DNA of 64,000 bases. It comes from Maritimibacter harenae. GTDB lineage: Bacteria > Pseudomonadota > Alphaproteobacteria > Rhodobacterales > Rhodobacteraceae. The notes under the pieces are model-generated. The model saw only the letters and a program-made list of their open reading frames with translations, ran no database searches and was not told the origin of the DNA. The stretch spans positions 489,263 through 553,262 of the forward strand of contig NZ_WTUX01000019.1 in NCBI RefSeq assembly GCF_009882975.1. The letters run 5' to 3'. Positions 27,832-38,100 of this stretch are shown in pieces. Every line of letters begins with the position of its first letter. Positions within the stretch are counted from its first letter, which is position 1. Position numbers and translations under genes: made by a program.

Positions 27832-28377
27832 TCAGGGCATCCGGCGTGATTTCGCCAGCGTGAAGGCGCGGGTGAGCTCGTCGAAGAGGGCGGGGCGCTC
27901 GTCCTCGTGCAGGAAGGCGCCGATTTCGACCTCCCGGGCGCCACCCTTCAGCGTGATGTAGTCCTTCACCGGGCCGCCCGTGGGGTGGCGCTGGACGGTG
28001 ACCCAGTGCGGGTTCGCCTCCCATTCGGCGTGGCTGCGCTTCGGGCCTGTCCGGGTCAGGCGGACGTGGTCGGGCCAGATCGTGAGTTCTTCGAGGATCT
28101 CGCCGTCGCGGTAGCTTTTGCCGAGGAACCACCACAGGCCGACGATGGCGATCAGGCCGGGGAAGAACAGCCACCACATCGCGGCGGTGCCCACGAAGCC
28201 CGCCACCGGGATCATCAGCATCAGGTAGGCGAACCCGATGGCGAAGGCGAAGCCACGCTTGGGCAGGCTCCGGTAGGGCCAGAGGTGAAGCACCGCGATG
28301 GGGGCGCCCCCCGCGTCGTGGCCCGGCGCATCCGGCGCAGGGGCCCGGGTGATCGGAGTGTCCCATTCGTAGGGCAT
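27832..28377 (-). CDS. DUF2244 domain membrane protein
   Basis: A 181-residue protein starting MPYEWDTPITRAP. Two hydrophobic helices (about residues 43-85, FAFAIGFAYLMLMIPVAGFV and the following WWLFFPGLIAIVGLWWFLG) precede a beta-rich cytoplasmic domain (ELTIWPDHVRLTRTGPKRSH through the C-terminus). This is the DUF2244 layout; its function is undescribed. It overlaps the upstream small membrane protein gene by one base (TGATG), and both lie downstream of ctaD beyond a terminator. Context hints at respiratory-chain assembly, but this is not demonstrated. Confidence 0.85.
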   Translation of the reverse strand: MPYEWDTPITRAPAPDAPGHDAGGAPIAVLHLWPYRSLPKRGFAFAIGFAYLMLMIPVAGFVGTAAMWWLFFPGLIAIVGLWWFLGKSYRDGEILEELTIWPDHVRLTRTGPKRSHAEWEANPHWVTVQRHPTGGPVKDYITLKGGAREVEIGAFLHEDERPALFDELTRAFTLAKSRRMP

Positions 28378-28874
28378 CAGCGTCTCCCGAGCAGCCGCCC
28401 GGCGGCGCGCAGGGCCGGGCGCAGGGCGATGGCGAAGAGGAGCACCAGCCAGCCCGCGAGGGCGACCGTGTCGCCAAGGGTGGCGAGCGTGTCGCGCGGG
28501 GGGCCGGCGGCGAAGGTGGCACCCGTCAGGCTGGCGATGAGGCCGGTATGGGCGAGCCAGAAGCCCGAGAGCGTCAGGGTGCGGGCGGGCGCGCCCCGCC
28601 GTTCCTTGATCGCCTGCGCGACGGCCGCCACGGCCAGCGCCACGAAGGTGCCGAGGAGCAGGGCGAACACCGCGAGGGTTTCGTAGGGGACGGACACCGG
28701 GGCGCCCTCCGCGCCCCCGGTCACGAGGTCGTCGGCGAGGATCCGGTGTGCCAACGTCAGCGCGCCGATCGACAGCGCGCCGGCCGCGATCACCAGGCTC
28801 GCGCGGCGGCCCATGAGGTGAACGGCCAGCGGCGGCAGCAGGGCGGCGAGAAGATAGGGCCAGGTCAGGACCAC
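28377..28874 (-). CDS. Multi-spanning membrane protein of unknown function
   Basis: A 165-residue protein with a GTG start. Four or five hydrophobic helices are evident: PYLLAALLPPLAVHLMG, SLVIAAGALSIGALTLA, TLAVFALLLGTFVALAVAAV, GFWLAHTGLIASLTGATF and a C-terminal VALAGWLVLLFAIAL. The C-terminus is Arg-rich (cytoplasmic by the positive-inside rule). I recognise no family. It sits between the ctaD terminator and the DUF2244 gene, overlapping the latter by one base, so the two are cotranscribed. Confidence 0.75.
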   Translation of the reverse strand: MVLTWPYLLAALLPPLAVHLMGRRASLVIAAGALSIGALTLAHRILADDLVTGGAEGAPVSVPYETLAVFALLLGTFVALAVAAVAQAIKERRGAPARTLTLSGFWLAHTGLIASLTGATFAAGPPRDTLATLGDTVALAGWLVLLFAIALRPALRAAGRLLGRR

Positions 28875-28890
28875 TGGGGAGCCTCCATTG

Positions 28891-28919
28891 AAAAGGCCCG
28901 GGCGTTTCCACCCGGGCCG
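28891..28919 (-). terminator. Rho-independent terminator after ctaD
   Basis: GGCCCGGG and CCCGGGCC form an 8-bp stem with an 8-base loop; read on the minus strand it ends in TTTTC. It lies about 25 bp beyond the ctaD stop. Confidence 0.85.
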
Positions 28920-28943
28920 TTCGTTTGTCTCAGGTCGCGGGCC

Positions 28944-30617
28944 TTAGTGGGCGTGCGACTTGTCCCAGTCTTCGCGCTTCGGGAGCTGCTCGAAAGTGTG
29001 CTCCGGCGGCGGGGTGGGCAGGGTCCACTCCAGGGTGTCCGCGTATTCGTTCCAGTAGTTCTTCTCGGTGACCCGGCGCCCCGCGAGCAGGGTGTAGATC
29101 ATGATGCCGAAGAACAGCACGAACGAAGCGAAGGAGATGAACGCGCCCCAGGACGAGATCTTGTTCCAGTAGGCGAAGGCCTCCGGGTAGTCGATGTAGC
29201 GGCGCGGCATGCCCTGACGGCCCAGGAAGTGCTGCGGGAAGAACGTCAGGTTCACGCCGATGAAGAAGAGCCAGAAGTGCAGCTTGCCGGCCCATTCCGG
29301 GTACTGGCGGCCAGACATCTTGCCGATCCAGTAGTAGATCCCGGCGAAGATGGTGAAGGCTGCGCCCATCGACATGGTGTAGTGGAAGTGCGCCACGACG
29401 TAGTAGGTGTCGTGGTAGACGCGGTCGACGCCCGCCTGCGACAGGACCACGCCGGTCACGCCGCCGATGGTGAACAGGATCAGGAAGCCGATGCCGAAGA
29501 GCATCGGCGTCTTGAACTCGACCGAGCCGCCCCACATCGTCGCGATCCACGAGAAGATCTTGATGCCGGTGGGCACCGCGATGACCATGGTGGCGAGCAT
29601 GAAGTAGGACTGCTGCTGCAGGGACATGCCGACCGTGTACATGTGGTGCGCCCAGACGACGAAGCCGATGACGCCGATGGCGATCAGGGCCCAGACCATC
29701 GGAAGGTAGCCGAAGATCGGTTTCTTGGCGAAGGTCGCGAAGACGTGGCTGACGAGGCCGAAGCCGGGCAGGATCACGATGTACACTTCCGGGTGGCCGA
29801 AGAACCACAGGATGTGCTGGTAGAGGATCGGGTCACCGCCGCCGGCCGGGTCGAAGAAGGTCGTCCCGAAATTGCGGTCCATCAGCAGCATGGTGATCGC
29901 GCCGGCGAGCACCGGCAGGGCCAGCAGGATGAGCCACGCGGTCACGAAGATCGACCAGGCGAACAGCGGCACCTTGAAGAGCGTCATGCCCGGGGCACGC
30001 ATGTTCAGGAAGGTGGTGATCATGTTGATCGCGCCGAGGATCGACGAGGCGCCCGAGACGTGCACCGCGAAGATCGCGAGGTCCATGGAATAGCCACCCT
30101 CGGTCGTCGACAACGGCGGGTAGAGAACCCAGCCCACGCCGGAGCCCAGCTGGCCGTTGCCGCCCGGTGAAAGCAGCGAGGCCACGCCCAGCGCGGTGCC
30201 GGTGACGTAGAGCCAGAACGACAGGTTGTTCATGCGCGGGAACGCCATGTCCGGCGCGCCGATCTGCAGCGGCATGAAGTAGTTGCCGAAACCGCCGAAC
30301 AGGGCCGGGATCACGACGAAGAACATCATCAGCACACCGTGATAGGTGATCATGACGTTCCAGAAATGGCCGTTGGGCGTACATTCCGCATTTGCGTCGG
30401 CGAACAGGCGGAAGCCCTCGAGACACATGTGCTGGACGCCCGGGTCCATGAGTTCAAGGCGCATCAGCACCGTGAAGCTGACCGAGATCAGGCCGACGAT
30501 GGCCGACGTGATCAGGTAGAGGATGCCGATATCCTTGTGGTTCGTCGACATGAACCACCGCGTGAAGAACCCGCGGGTATCTTCGTGGTCATGGCCCTGG
30601 ATGGCTGCGTCCGCCAT
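28944..30617 (-). CDS. ctaD: Cytochrome c oxidase (aa3-type) subunit I
   Basis: A 557-residue heme-copper oxidase subunit I with about 12 membrane helices. The start at 30617 ([13 protein letters not shown]) follows [26 protein letters not shown] carries a heme a ligand region, [17 protein letters not shown] (near residue 270) the CuB His cross-linked to Tyr, [10 protein letters not shown] (near 323) the other CuB His, and [14 protein letters not shown] (near 409) the heme a3 and a ligands. It is a proton-pumping A-type oxidase: the D-pathway region [11 protein letters not shown] and the PEVY motif are present. Other subunits are not adjacent, as in Rhodobacter. Confidence 0.97.
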   Translation of the reverse strand: MADAAIQGHDHEDTRGFFTRWFMSTNHKDIGILYLITSAIVGLISVSFTVLMRLELMDPGVQHMCLEGFRLFADANAECTPNGHFWNVMITYHGVLMMFFVVIPALFGGFGNYFMPLQIGAPDMAFPRMNNLSFWLYVTGTALGVASLLSPGGNGQLGSGVGWVLYPPLSTTEGGYSMDLAIFAVHVSGASSILGAINMITTFLNMRAPGMTLFKVPLFAWSIFVTAWLILLALPVLAGAITMLLMDRNFGTTFFDPAGGGDPILYQHILWFFGHPEVYIVILPGFGLVSHVFATFAKKPIFGYLPMVWALIAIGVIGFVVWAHHMYTVGMSLQQQSYFMLATMVIAVPTGIKIFSWIATMWGGSVEFKTPMLFGIGFLILFTIGGVTGVVLSQAGVDRVYHDTYYVVAHFHYTMSMGAAFTIFAGIYYWIGKMSGRQYPEWAGKLHFWLFFIGVNLTFFPQHFLGRQGMPRRYIDYPEAFAYWNKISSWGAFISFASFVLFFGIMIYTLLAGRRVTEKNYWNEYADTLEWTLPTPPPEHTFEQLPKREDWDKSHAH

Positions 30618-30814
30618 TGAGGTCTCCCTTAGCTGTCCATAGCCGCGGGGGAGTCGTCCCCGCGAAATTGCGATGTGTTTACTGCGACAAGTTGCACAGG
30701 GCAACGCTCAGCGCGATCAAATCTTCGCCTTCGTGCATGTAAACCAACGGGAAAACGGCGCCGGATCAATGCCGCCGGACCGATTCCGGGCAAAATGTCG
30801 CACGAGGGGCCGGT

Positions 30815-30828
30815 TTGATCCGGCTCAA
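30815..30828. promoter_or_regulatory. FNR-like box upstream of ctaD
   Basis: TTGAT-CCGG-CTCAA matches the FNR/FnrL consensus TTGAT-N4-ATCAA at 9 of 10 defined positions. It lies about 200 bp before the ctaD start, in the 318-bp gene-free stretch (30618-30935), whose only other recognisable element is the cytochrome c terminator. Confidence 0.5.
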
Positions 30829-30872
30829 GGACAGCCGCCCGGCTCCGAGTCGCGGCCGGGCCTCTGCGAACG

Positions 30873-30900
30873 AAAAACGCCGCCCCGTGAAGGGCGGCGT
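30873..30900 (-). terminator. Rho-independent terminator after the cytochrome c gene
   Basis: On the minus strand CGCCGCCC, a 5-base loop and GGGGCGGCG are followed by TTTTT. It starts 36 bp after the cytochrome c stop codon. Confidence 0.88.
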
Positions 30901-30935
30901 CCGTTTTCTTCCGCGCGGCCCGGGCCGCTGCGCGA

Positions 30936-31406
30936 TCAGCTGTCGCTGTCTTCCATCTCTTCTTCCGGGTCGTAGTCGGGCGAAACCGAGACGAGGTAGG
31001 CGACCATGTCATCCACGTTGTCGAGGCGCTGGGGCGTCATCGCCGAGCGCACGGAGGAGTCGCCGCTCTTTTCCTGCAGGTACTCGCGCGCGTTCGGGAT
31101 GTAGGCGGCCAGCTCTTCCGGGGTCCAGACCAGGCCTTCTTCGCCGAGCTCGACGATCGTGTCGGAATAGCGGTTGAACTCCGGGTCGGAGCCCGCCTGG
31201 CTGCCCACGATGTTGTAGAGGTTCGGGCCGGTCTTGCCGCCGCGCACGATGGCTTCGCCTTCGTCGTCGACGATGGCGTGGCAGGCTTTGCACTTGCGGA
31301 ATTCCTTCTCGCCGGCCTCGGCATCGCCCATCGCGGCGTGGCTTTCGGCGAAGGCGGCGCCCGACAGGACGACCAGGGTTGCTGCAGTTGTCAAGATGGC
31401 TTTCAT
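30936..31406 (-). CDS. Periplasmic class I cytochrome c (c2/c550-like)
   Basis: A 156-residue exported cytochrome. The start at 31406 (MKAILTTAATLV) has GCGAGGAA upstream. The signal peptide ends at AFA near residue 20. The heme motif CKACH is at residues 39-43, TGPNLYNIVG follows, and the axial Met is expected in RSAMTPQRL. The acidic tail (PEEEMEDSDS) is unusual for a mobile carrier and could affect docking. It probably shuttles electrons from bc1 to the aa3 oxidase, whose subunit I gene is next downstream. Confidence 0.93.
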   Translation of the reverse strand: MKAILTTAATLVVLSGAAFAESHAAMGDAEAGEKEFRKCKACHAIVDDEGEAIVRGGKTGPNLYNIVGSQAGSDPEFNRYSDTIVELGEEGLVWTPEELAAYIPNAREYLQEKSGDSSVRSAMTPQRLDNVDDMVAYLVSVSPDYDPEEEMEDSDS

Positions 31407-31692
31407 GGCGTTCCTCGCTTTTTGCAATTCTTCACCGCCGCGGGAATCGGACGGTATCCTTCCCGCGCAGCTTGGCGGCAAGTTGCAGGCGATGCAAATC
31501 CGGGACAACCGCGCGGTTGGTCGCAGGCCGATGGCGGCGGGACCGCGCCGGAACCGCGCCGGGACGCGCTGGGGCCATGTTTTCATGCAAATTTCCCGCA
31601 GGACTTGCGCGTGTCGCAGGTCCGGCGCTCACATATCGCGCCAATCAATGTGAGATATTGCTTTCTTGTGGGCAGGGCGCCGCTCGAGGCGC

Positions 31693-32349
31693 TCAGTCGC
31701 CGAAAACCTCGTCGAAGGTGCGCCGCAGCGCCACGTCCAGATCCTCCATCGTCACCGGCAGGCCCAGGTCGACGAGCGAGGTCACCCCGTGTTCCGTGAT
31801 CCCGCACGGCACGATTCCCGTGAAATGGTCGAGATCCGGATCGACGTTGATCGAGATGCCATGAAAGCTCACCCATTTGCGCAGGCGCACGCCGATCGCG
31901 GCGATCTTGTCCTCGGCCGCGGCGCCCGTCACGGTGCGCGGCTTGTCGGTGCGTGCGACCCAGACGCCCACGCGCCCTTCCCGGATCTCGCCCTTGACGT
32001 TGAAGGCGTCCAGCGTCGCGATCACCCAGCCCTCGAGCTGCTTGACGAAGGCGCGCACGTCGCGTCCGCGCCGGCCCACGTCCAGCATCACGTAGACGAC
32101 GCGCTGCCCCGGCCCGTGATAGGTGTACTGGCCGCCGCGCTTGGTCTCGTGGACCGGGAAGCGGTCGGGATCGACCAGGTCGGCGGGGTTCGAGGACGTG
32201 CCGGCCGTGTAGAGCGGCGGGTGCTCGACCAGCCAGATCAACTCGTCGGCTTCGCCTGCGGCGATGGCGGCCGCGCGCGCTTCCATGAATGCGACGGCCG
32301 TATCGTATTCCGTCAGCCCCTCGGTGATCTGCCATTCGACCATGCGCAC
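31693..32349 (-). CDS. lipB: Octanoyltransferase LipB
   Basis: A 218-residue lipoyl(octanoyl) transferase. [20 protein letters not shown] contains the HGPGQ motif, [15 protein letters not shown] the conserved Lys/His region, and [17 protein letters not shown] the acyl-thioester Cys. It moves octanoyl groups from acyl carrier protein to lipoyl domains. The GTG at 32349 overlaps the stop of the upstream LytTR gene by one base (TAGTG); an in-frame ATG two codons later (MVEWQITEG, 32343) is an equally good start. Confidence 0.96.
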   Translation of the reverse strand: MRMVEWQITEGLTEYDTAVAFMEARAAAIAAGEADELIWLVEHPPLYTAGTSSNPADLVDPDRFPVHETKRGGQYTYHGPGQRVVYVMLDVGRRGRDVRAFVKQLEGWVIATLDAFNVKGEIREGRVGVWVARTDKPRTVTGAAAEDKIAAIGVRLRKWVSFHGISINVDPDLDHFTGIVPCGITEHGVTSLVDLGLPVTMEDLDVALRRTFDEVFGD

Positions 32350-33125
32350 TACGGGAGAAGCCCCGCCTCCTTCACCGCAGGCACATAGGTCCGGCTGACG
32401 GGAATGTCACGCCCGTCCGACAGCGTCAGGATCGCGCGCGCCCCGTCGCGCCGGGCCGCCGTCACCTCGCCGGTGGCCACCCAGTGGGAGCGGTGCACCT
32501 GAAGCCCCGGCGTGTCCCCGGTCTCGGCCATCGCGTCCGTCAGGCGCATGAGGATGAGCGCGCTGCCGGCCGACGTGGCGACCTCGACGTAATGATCGGC
32601 CACCGAGATCGAGATCAGCCGCCCTCGCTTCCCCACCGGCAGGCGGGCGAGAAGCCGCGGCGGTTCGGCCACCCGCGGGGTGTCGCGCCCGAGTTGGTTT
32701 TCGATCATCACGTAGGCGCCGGCGATGATCACCGAGATCACCGCGATGTTCACCGCGAAGCCGGTGAGCGCGTCGGGGCTCAGGAAGGCGGGGCCGAAGA
32801 CCTGGACGTTCACCACCAGCAGCAGGACGAAGTTGACGACGCCCGCGGCAATCCCGGCCAGGCTCACGGCGATCCAGCGGTTCACGGACAGGCTGCGCAG
32901 CCCCTCGGCGATGAGCGTGGCGACCGCGCTGCCCACGAAGAAGCTCGAGACAGCGACCAGAAGCCAGTAGACGAGCCGGGGCAGGGTGCGCATCACGTCG
33001 CCCGTGCCGAAGGGGCCTGCGAGCCCCAGAATCACGCCGGTGGCACCAAGCGCGACCCAGACCACGCGGTTCGTCGCGAGCGATTGCATTTCACGCTTCG
33101 CGATCTGCAAGGCGCTGTCACTCAC
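32349..33125 (-). CDS. Membrane-anchored LytTR-type transcriptional regulator
   Basis: A 258-residue protein from a GTG at 33125 preceded by GGGGAG. The N-terminal half holds four hydrophobic helices ([73 protein letters not shown]). The C-terminal ~100 residues form a LytTR DNA-binding domain ([43 protein letters not shown]). Coupling of a membrane sensor to LytTR suggests a membrane-signal-responsive regulator. It overlaps lipB by one base and is divergent from the DUF2306 gene, a possible target. Confidence 0.88.
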   Translation of the reverse strand: MSDSALQIAKREMQSLATNRVVWVALGATGVILGLAGPFGTGDVMRTLPRLVYWLLVAVSSFFVGSAVATLIAEGLRSLSVNRWIAVSLAGIAAGVVNFVLLLVVNVQVFGPAFLSPDALTGFAVNIAVISVIIAGAYVMIENQLGRDTPRVAEPPRLLARLPVGKRGRLISISVADHYVEVATSAGSALILMRLTDAMAETGDTPGLQVHRSHWVATGEVTAARRDGARAILTLSDGRDIPVSRTYVPAVKEAGLLP

Positions 33126-33223
33126 GCAGCCCACTCCCCGTTTCACGTATCCGCGCTCGCCCCGGCCGGCGTGCGGGTCCATCCAGGATCCAGTTTCACC
33201 GTTGCAGTCCAGGGAGACAAGCC

Positions 33224-33739
33224 ATGCTCGACCCAGCCCCTCTTTTCCAGGCCGACCTCGCCGTGCAGATCCATGCCCTCTCCGCGATCGAGGCCATCGT
33301 GTTGACGCCCTTCGCGCTCTTTCGCAGGCGACGCGACCGGATACACAAGATCGCCGGGTACGCCTGGTCGACCAACATGCTGATCGCGGCGTTCTCGTCC
33401 TTCTTCATTTCCGGCTTCGGGCTGATCGGTCCCTTCGGCCCGATCCATGCGCTGTCGCTGCTGGTTCTGTTCAACGTGGTCTGGGCGATCCGCGCGATCC
33501 GCAGGCGCGACATCCGGGCCCACGAAGGGATCATGAAACAGACCGCCTTCTGGGGGCTCGGCGTGGCCGGCGGTCTCACCTTCGTGCCGGGCCGGTTGAT
33601 GCACGACGTGGTCTTCGGCCCGGCCCCGAACGATGGGACGAACCCCGGCCTGTGGCTGTCGTTCTCGGTCGTGGGGATCGCCGCCGCGTATACCCTGCTC
33701 AAGGCCGCGCGCGACCGGCGGGCCGCCCCTGCGCGCTGA
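33224..33739 (+). CDS. DUF2306 family membrane protein
   Basis: A 171-residue membrane protein with four or five helices, starting MLDPAPLFQADLAVQ after an AGGGAG element. The conserved pattern of the DUF2306 family is visible: Q-x-H in QIHALSAI, then RRDRIHKIAGYAW, then GPIHALSLLVLFN and RRDIRAHEGIMKQTAFWG. The repeated His residues within helices suggest heme or metal binding, which is inference. It stands 98 bp from, and divergent to, the LytTR regulator. Confidence 0.85.
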   Translation: MLDPAPLFQADLAVQIHALSAIEAIVLTPFALFRRRRDRIHKIAGYAWSTNMLIAAFSSFFISGFGLIGPFGPIHALSLLVLFNVVWAIRAIRRRDIRAHEGIMKQTAFWGLGVAGGLTFVPGRLMHDVVFGPAPNDGTNPGLWLSFSVVGIAAAYTLLKAARDRRAAPAR

Positions 33740-33827
33740 GGGACCGAGTTTTTTGCAAATGGCGCAGATACCCCCTTCACATCCCCCGAATCCCACGCTA
33801 TTCAGCGCGCCACCAAGCCAAGACAGT

Positions 33828-33914
33828 GCGGTCGTGGCGGAATTGGTAGACGCGCAGCGTTGAGGTCGCTGTGGGGTAACACCCGTGGAAGTTCGAGTCT
33901 TCTCGACCGCACCA
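33828..33914 (+). tRNA. tRNA-Leu (anticodon GAG)
   Basis: An 87-nt class II tRNA. The acceptor stem GCGGTCG pairs with CGACCGC (33904-33910), followed by discriminator A and an encoded CCA. The D-loop contains GGTAGAC. The anticodon stem CAGCG/CGCTG encloses loop TTGAGGT with anticodon GAG, reading CUC and CUU leucine codons. A long variable arm and the T-loop TTCGAGT are present. Confidence 0.97.
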
Positions 33915-33918
33915 ATCA

Positions 33919-33942
33919 CCCGCCCTCGTGGCGGGTTTTTTT
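33919..33942 (+). terminator. Rho-independent terminator after tRNA-Leu
   Basis: CCCGCC, loop CTCGT and GGCGGG form a 6-bp stem followed by seven Ts. Confidence 0.9.
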
Positions 33943-33986
33943 GTTGGCAATGTCCGGAGTTCCGGCGGCCTTTGGCGCGGTGATGC

Positions 33987-34925
33987 TCAGAGCGCCGCCA
34001 GCACCGCGCGCGCCTTCGCGCAATCGTCGTCCATCTGCGCGATCAGGGCATCGAGCCCGTCGAACTTTTCCTCGGGGCGCAGGTAATCGACCAGCGCCAC
34101 GGAGATGTGCTCGCCGTAGAGGTCGCCCTGGAAGTCGAACAGGAAGGTCTCGATGTTGGGAAGATTCTCCCCGAATGTCGGACGCACCCCGATCGAAGCG
34201 GCCCCCCCGTAGGCCCCGGCATGGGGGCCGGTCAGCACGTCGGCCTTCACGGCATAGACCCCGTAGCGCGGCGGGTGCAGGCCTGCGATCGACATGTTGA
34301 TCGTGGGATAGCCCAGGTCGCGGCCGCGCTGATCGCCCCGGATCACAACCCCGTCGACCCTGTGCCAGTGCCCCAGCATGCGCGCCGCGTCGCGCGGGCG
34401 GCCCTCGCTCAGCGCGGTGCGGATCGCGGTGGAGCTGATCTCGACCGAGTCGTCATGCATGAGCGGCGCGATGGTCACGCCGAAGCCCATCTCTTCCCCG
34501 AGCGCGGTGAGCGTGTCGGGGGTGCCGGCCCGCTTGGCGCCGAAGTGGAAATCCGCCCCCACCACCACGTGGCGCAGGCCCAGCCCCTCGACGATCACGC
34601 GCCGGGCGAAGGCCTCGGGCGTGAGGGCCGAGAGCGTGTCGTTGAACGTCAGCTCGTAGAGCCGGTCGACCCCGAGCCATTCAAGCCGGTTGGCACGCGC
34701 CTCGGCGTTCATCAGCCGGAAGGGCGGGCCGCCGGGGGCGAAATATTCGCGCGGATGCGGCTCGAAGGTCATCACGCCCAGGGGCGCGCCCAGGGCCTTC
34801 GCTTCGCGCCGCGCAATGTCGATGACGAACTGGTGGCCACGGTGGACGCCGTCGAAATTTCCGATGGCGGCCGAAGCGCCCCGGTCCTGCTCGTCGACGA
34901 ATTGGAAATCCCGGATGATCCGCAT
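33987..34925 (-). CDS. ribF: Bifunctional riboflavin kinase / FAD synthetase
   Basis: A 312-residue RibF. The N-terminal adenylyltransferase domain contains AAIGNFDGVHRGHQ with the HxGH-type motif, GADFHFGAKRAGTPDTL, and EISSTAIRTALSEG. The C-terminal flavokinase domain contains RGDQRGRDLGYPTINM (the PTAN-like motif is PTIN here), RYGVYAVKAD, SIGVRPTFG and LFDFQGDLYG. It converts riboflavin to FMN and FAD. It appears monocistronic, convergent with the tRNA-Leu gene. Confidence 0.97.
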   Translation of the reverse strand: MRIIRDFQFVDEQDRGASAAIGNFDGVHRGHQFVIDIARREAKALGAPLGVMTFEPHPREYFAPGGPPFRLMNAEARANRLEWLGVDRLYELTFNDTLSALTPEAFARRVIVEGLGLRHVVVGADFHFGAKRAGTPDTLTALGEEMGFGVTIAPLMHDDSVEISSTAIRTALSEGRPRDAARMLGHWHRVDGVVIRGDQRGRDLGYPTINMSIAGLHPPRYGVYAVKADVLTGPHAGAYGGAASIGVRPTFGENLPNIETFLFDFQGDLYGEHISVALVDYLRPEEKFDGLDALIAQMDDDCAKARAVLAAL

Positions 34926-34985
34926 GGTTCGGAAGTAGCCTCGCCGCAGGGCCCGTGCAAGCGCGAAGGCGTCGCGCGCCGGCGT

Positions 34986-35054
34986 CCCCTTCTTCGTTTC
35001 GAAAATACCTTCGGGGGTGAGCGGCGCAGCCGCGAGGGGGCGGACAGCCCCCTT
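34986..35054 (-). repeat. Extragenic repeat element, copy 2
   Basis: On the minus strand: AAGGGGGC, an unpaired loop, GCCCCCT, CGCG, a short inserted palindrome (GGCTGCGCC), CTC, ACCCCC, then a GTATTTTC segment and GAAGAAGGGG. The same ordered blocks make up 27777-27831. It lies 47 bp downstream of the valS stop, in valS orientation. Confidence 0.6.
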
Positions 35055-35100
35055 GCAGCCCCTTGCCGCGTGCGCCGGGCCCGGGACCCGGCGCGCCCCG

Positions 35101-38100
35101 TCAGCCCAGTTCGGCCAGCCGCGCCTGCGCCTCGCGCAGCTTGGCGGCTTCCGCCTCGCGCGCCTCGAGGTTGGCGCGCGCCTCGGCGACCACCTCGTCG
35201 GGGGCGTTCTCGGCGAACTTCGGGTTGTTCAGCCGGCCCTTGAGCCCCCCGATCTCCTTCTCGAGCTTGCCCAGCGCCTTCTCGAGCCGCGCCTTCTCCT
35301 CGTCCACGTCGATGATGTCGGCCAGCGGGAGGGCGAAGGTGCCGCCTTCGACCGGGATCGTGACGCTGCCCTTGGGCAGGTCGGCCATCTCGGTCACGCT
35401 GTCGAGGCGGGCGAGCTTCAGGATCAGCGCCTCGTTGGTGGCGAAGGCCGCGCGGCCCGCCTCGTCGAGGTCGCGCAGGATCATCGGGATCTTGAGCCCG
35501 GCCGGCACGTGCATCTGGGCGCGCGCCGAGCGCACCTCCTCGATCAGGCGCACCACCCAGTTGAGCTCGCGGTCCGCCGCCGGGTCGATCAGCTCGGAGC
35601 CGTAGGTCGGCCAATCCTTGTGCACGAGCAGCGTGTCGCGCTCGGCGATCTGGCCCCAGAGCTCTTCGGTGATGAAGGGCATGATCGGGTGCAGGAGGAT
35701 CAGGCACTGGTCGATGACCCAGGCCATCGTCGCGCGCGTCTCGGCCACGACCCCGGCATCGTCGGAGGCCAGGAGCGGCTTGGCGAATTCCAGGTACCAG
35801 TCGCAGACCTTGCCCCAGACATAGGCATAAAGCCCGTTCGCCGCGTCGTTGAAGCGGTAGGCGGTGATCGCCTCGTCCACGGTCTCGCGGATGCGCGCCG
35901 TCTCGCCCACGATCCACTTGTTCACCGTGGCCGTGACGCCGGCCGGGTCGAACGCCGGGTCCGGGCGACATTCGTTCATCTCGGCGAAGCGCGCGGCGTT
36001 CCACAGCTTCGTGCCGAAGTTGCGGTAGCCCTTGATGCGCTCTTCGGACAGCTTCAGAACGCCGCCGATGGCCGCCATCGAGGCATTGGTGAAGCGCAGC
36101 GCGTCGGCGCCGTATTCGTCGATGATTTCCAGCGGGTCGATGACGTTGCCGGTCGTCTTCGACATCTTCTTGCCCTTCTCGTCGCGCACGAGCTGGTGAA
36201 GATAGACGGTGTGGAAGGGCTCCTTCTCGACGACCGCGAGTTGCATCATCATCATGCGCGCGACCCAGAAGAACAGGATGTCGAACCCGGTGACGAGCAC
36301 GTCGGTCGGAAAGTACTTCTTCAGCTCCTCCGTCTCTTCCGGCCAGCCCAGCGTGCCGATGGGCCAAAGGCCCGACGAGAACCAGGTGTCGAGCACGTCC
36401 GGGTCGCGCCAGACCGGGTAGACGAGCTTCGAGGGATCCTGGTCGACAGTGTACTGCGCCAGGCTTTCAGCGAGCCGATCGATGGCTTCCTTCTTGTCGG
36501 CCACCTCGATCACGCGGGCATGCATGATCGGGACCGGCGTGTCGGCCAGTTCGTCCATGAAGGCGTCCGTCACGCCCTCGAAGGTCTCGGCGGCATGGTG
36601 GACCTCGCCGCGGTGGACGAGCCCGCCGATCAGCACCTTGAGCATCTCGACCTCGTCGAGGTCGCCATCGGCGCTCACGTAATCGGTGTAGGACAGGTCG
36701 AGCCCGTACCACACCGGGATCTGGTGGCCCCACCACAGCTGGCGGCTGATGCACCACGGCTCGATGTTCTCGAGCCAGTGGTAATAGGTCTTCTCGCCGC
36801 TCTCGGGGATGATCTTGGTGCGCCCCTCGCGGACGGCGTCGAGCGCGGGGCCCACGACTTTTTCCGCGTCCACGAACCACTGGTCGGTCAGCATCGGCTC
36901 GATCACGACCTTCGAGCGGTCGCCGAAGGGCTGCATGATCGGCTTGTTCTCGACGTAAGGCTCGGGATCGCCGTCCTCGTCGGTCGTCATGACTGCGAGG
37001 CCCTCGGTGTTGATCTGGTCGACCACGCGCTCGCGCGCCTCGAACCGGTCGAGGCCGCGCAGGTCGTCGGGGACGAGGTTCAGGGTGTCGACCTCGGCGC
37101 CGGTGAAGTCGCCGCCCTCGGCGATCTCCTGGGCGCGGCGCGCGCAGGTCGCGTAGTCTTCGCCGTCCGCGCGCATCTGCCCGGCCATGTCCATCAGCCG
37201 GTACATCGGGATGCGGTTCCGCGAGGCGACGCCGTAGTCGTTGAAGTCATGCGCGCCGGTGATCTTCACGGCACCCGAACCGAAGTCGGGATCCGGATAC
37301 TCGTCTGTGATGATCGGGATCAGGCGGCGGTGCTCCTTCGGGCCCACCGGGATCTCGCAGAGCTTGCCGACGATGGGGGCGTAGCGCTCGTCCTTCGGAT
37401 GCACCGCGACCGCACCGTCGCCCAGCATGGTCTCGGGCCGCGTTGTGGCGATCGAGATGTAGTCGCGCTCTTCCTCGAGCACGACGTTCCCGTCCTCGTC
37501 CTTTTCGACATAGGTGTATGTCTCGCCACCCGCGAGCGGGTACTTGAAGTGCCACATGTGGCCCTGCACTTCGATGTTCTCGACCTCGAGGTCGGAAATC
37601 GCCGTCTCGAAATGCGGGTCCCAGTTCACCAGCCGCTTGCCGCGGTAGATGTAGCCCTTCCCGTACATGTCGAGGAAGACCTTGATGACCGCGTCGTGGA
37701 AGTTGGGCGAATTCTCGTGGCCCGTGCGCGGATCGCCGTCGGCGCCTGCCATCGTGAAGGCGTTGCGGTCCCAGTCGCAGGAGGCACCGAGGCGTTTGAG
37801 CTGCTCGACGATGGTGCCGCCGTACTGGCCCTTCCATTCCCAGACCTTGTTCAGGAATTCCTCGCGCCCGAGTTCGCGGCGCGACGGCTGCTGGGTGGCG
37901 GCCAGCATCTTCTCGACCTGGAGCTGGGTGGCGATGCCGGCGTGGTCCTGGCCGGGCTGCCAGAGCGTGTCGAACCCGCGCATCCGGTGCCAGCGCACGA
38001 GAATGTCCTGGAGCGTGTTGTTGAACGCATGGCCCACGTGCAGCGCGCCGGTGACGTTGGGCGGCGGGATCATCACCGTGAAGGTTTCCTTGCGCGAGGC

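Noticed and set aside
31628-31654. Inverted repeat CTCACAT-N13-ATGTGAG near lipB
   Set aside because: It is clearly present but lies downstream of lipB and far from the cytochrome c start, with no U-run and no match to a known operator; could be chance.
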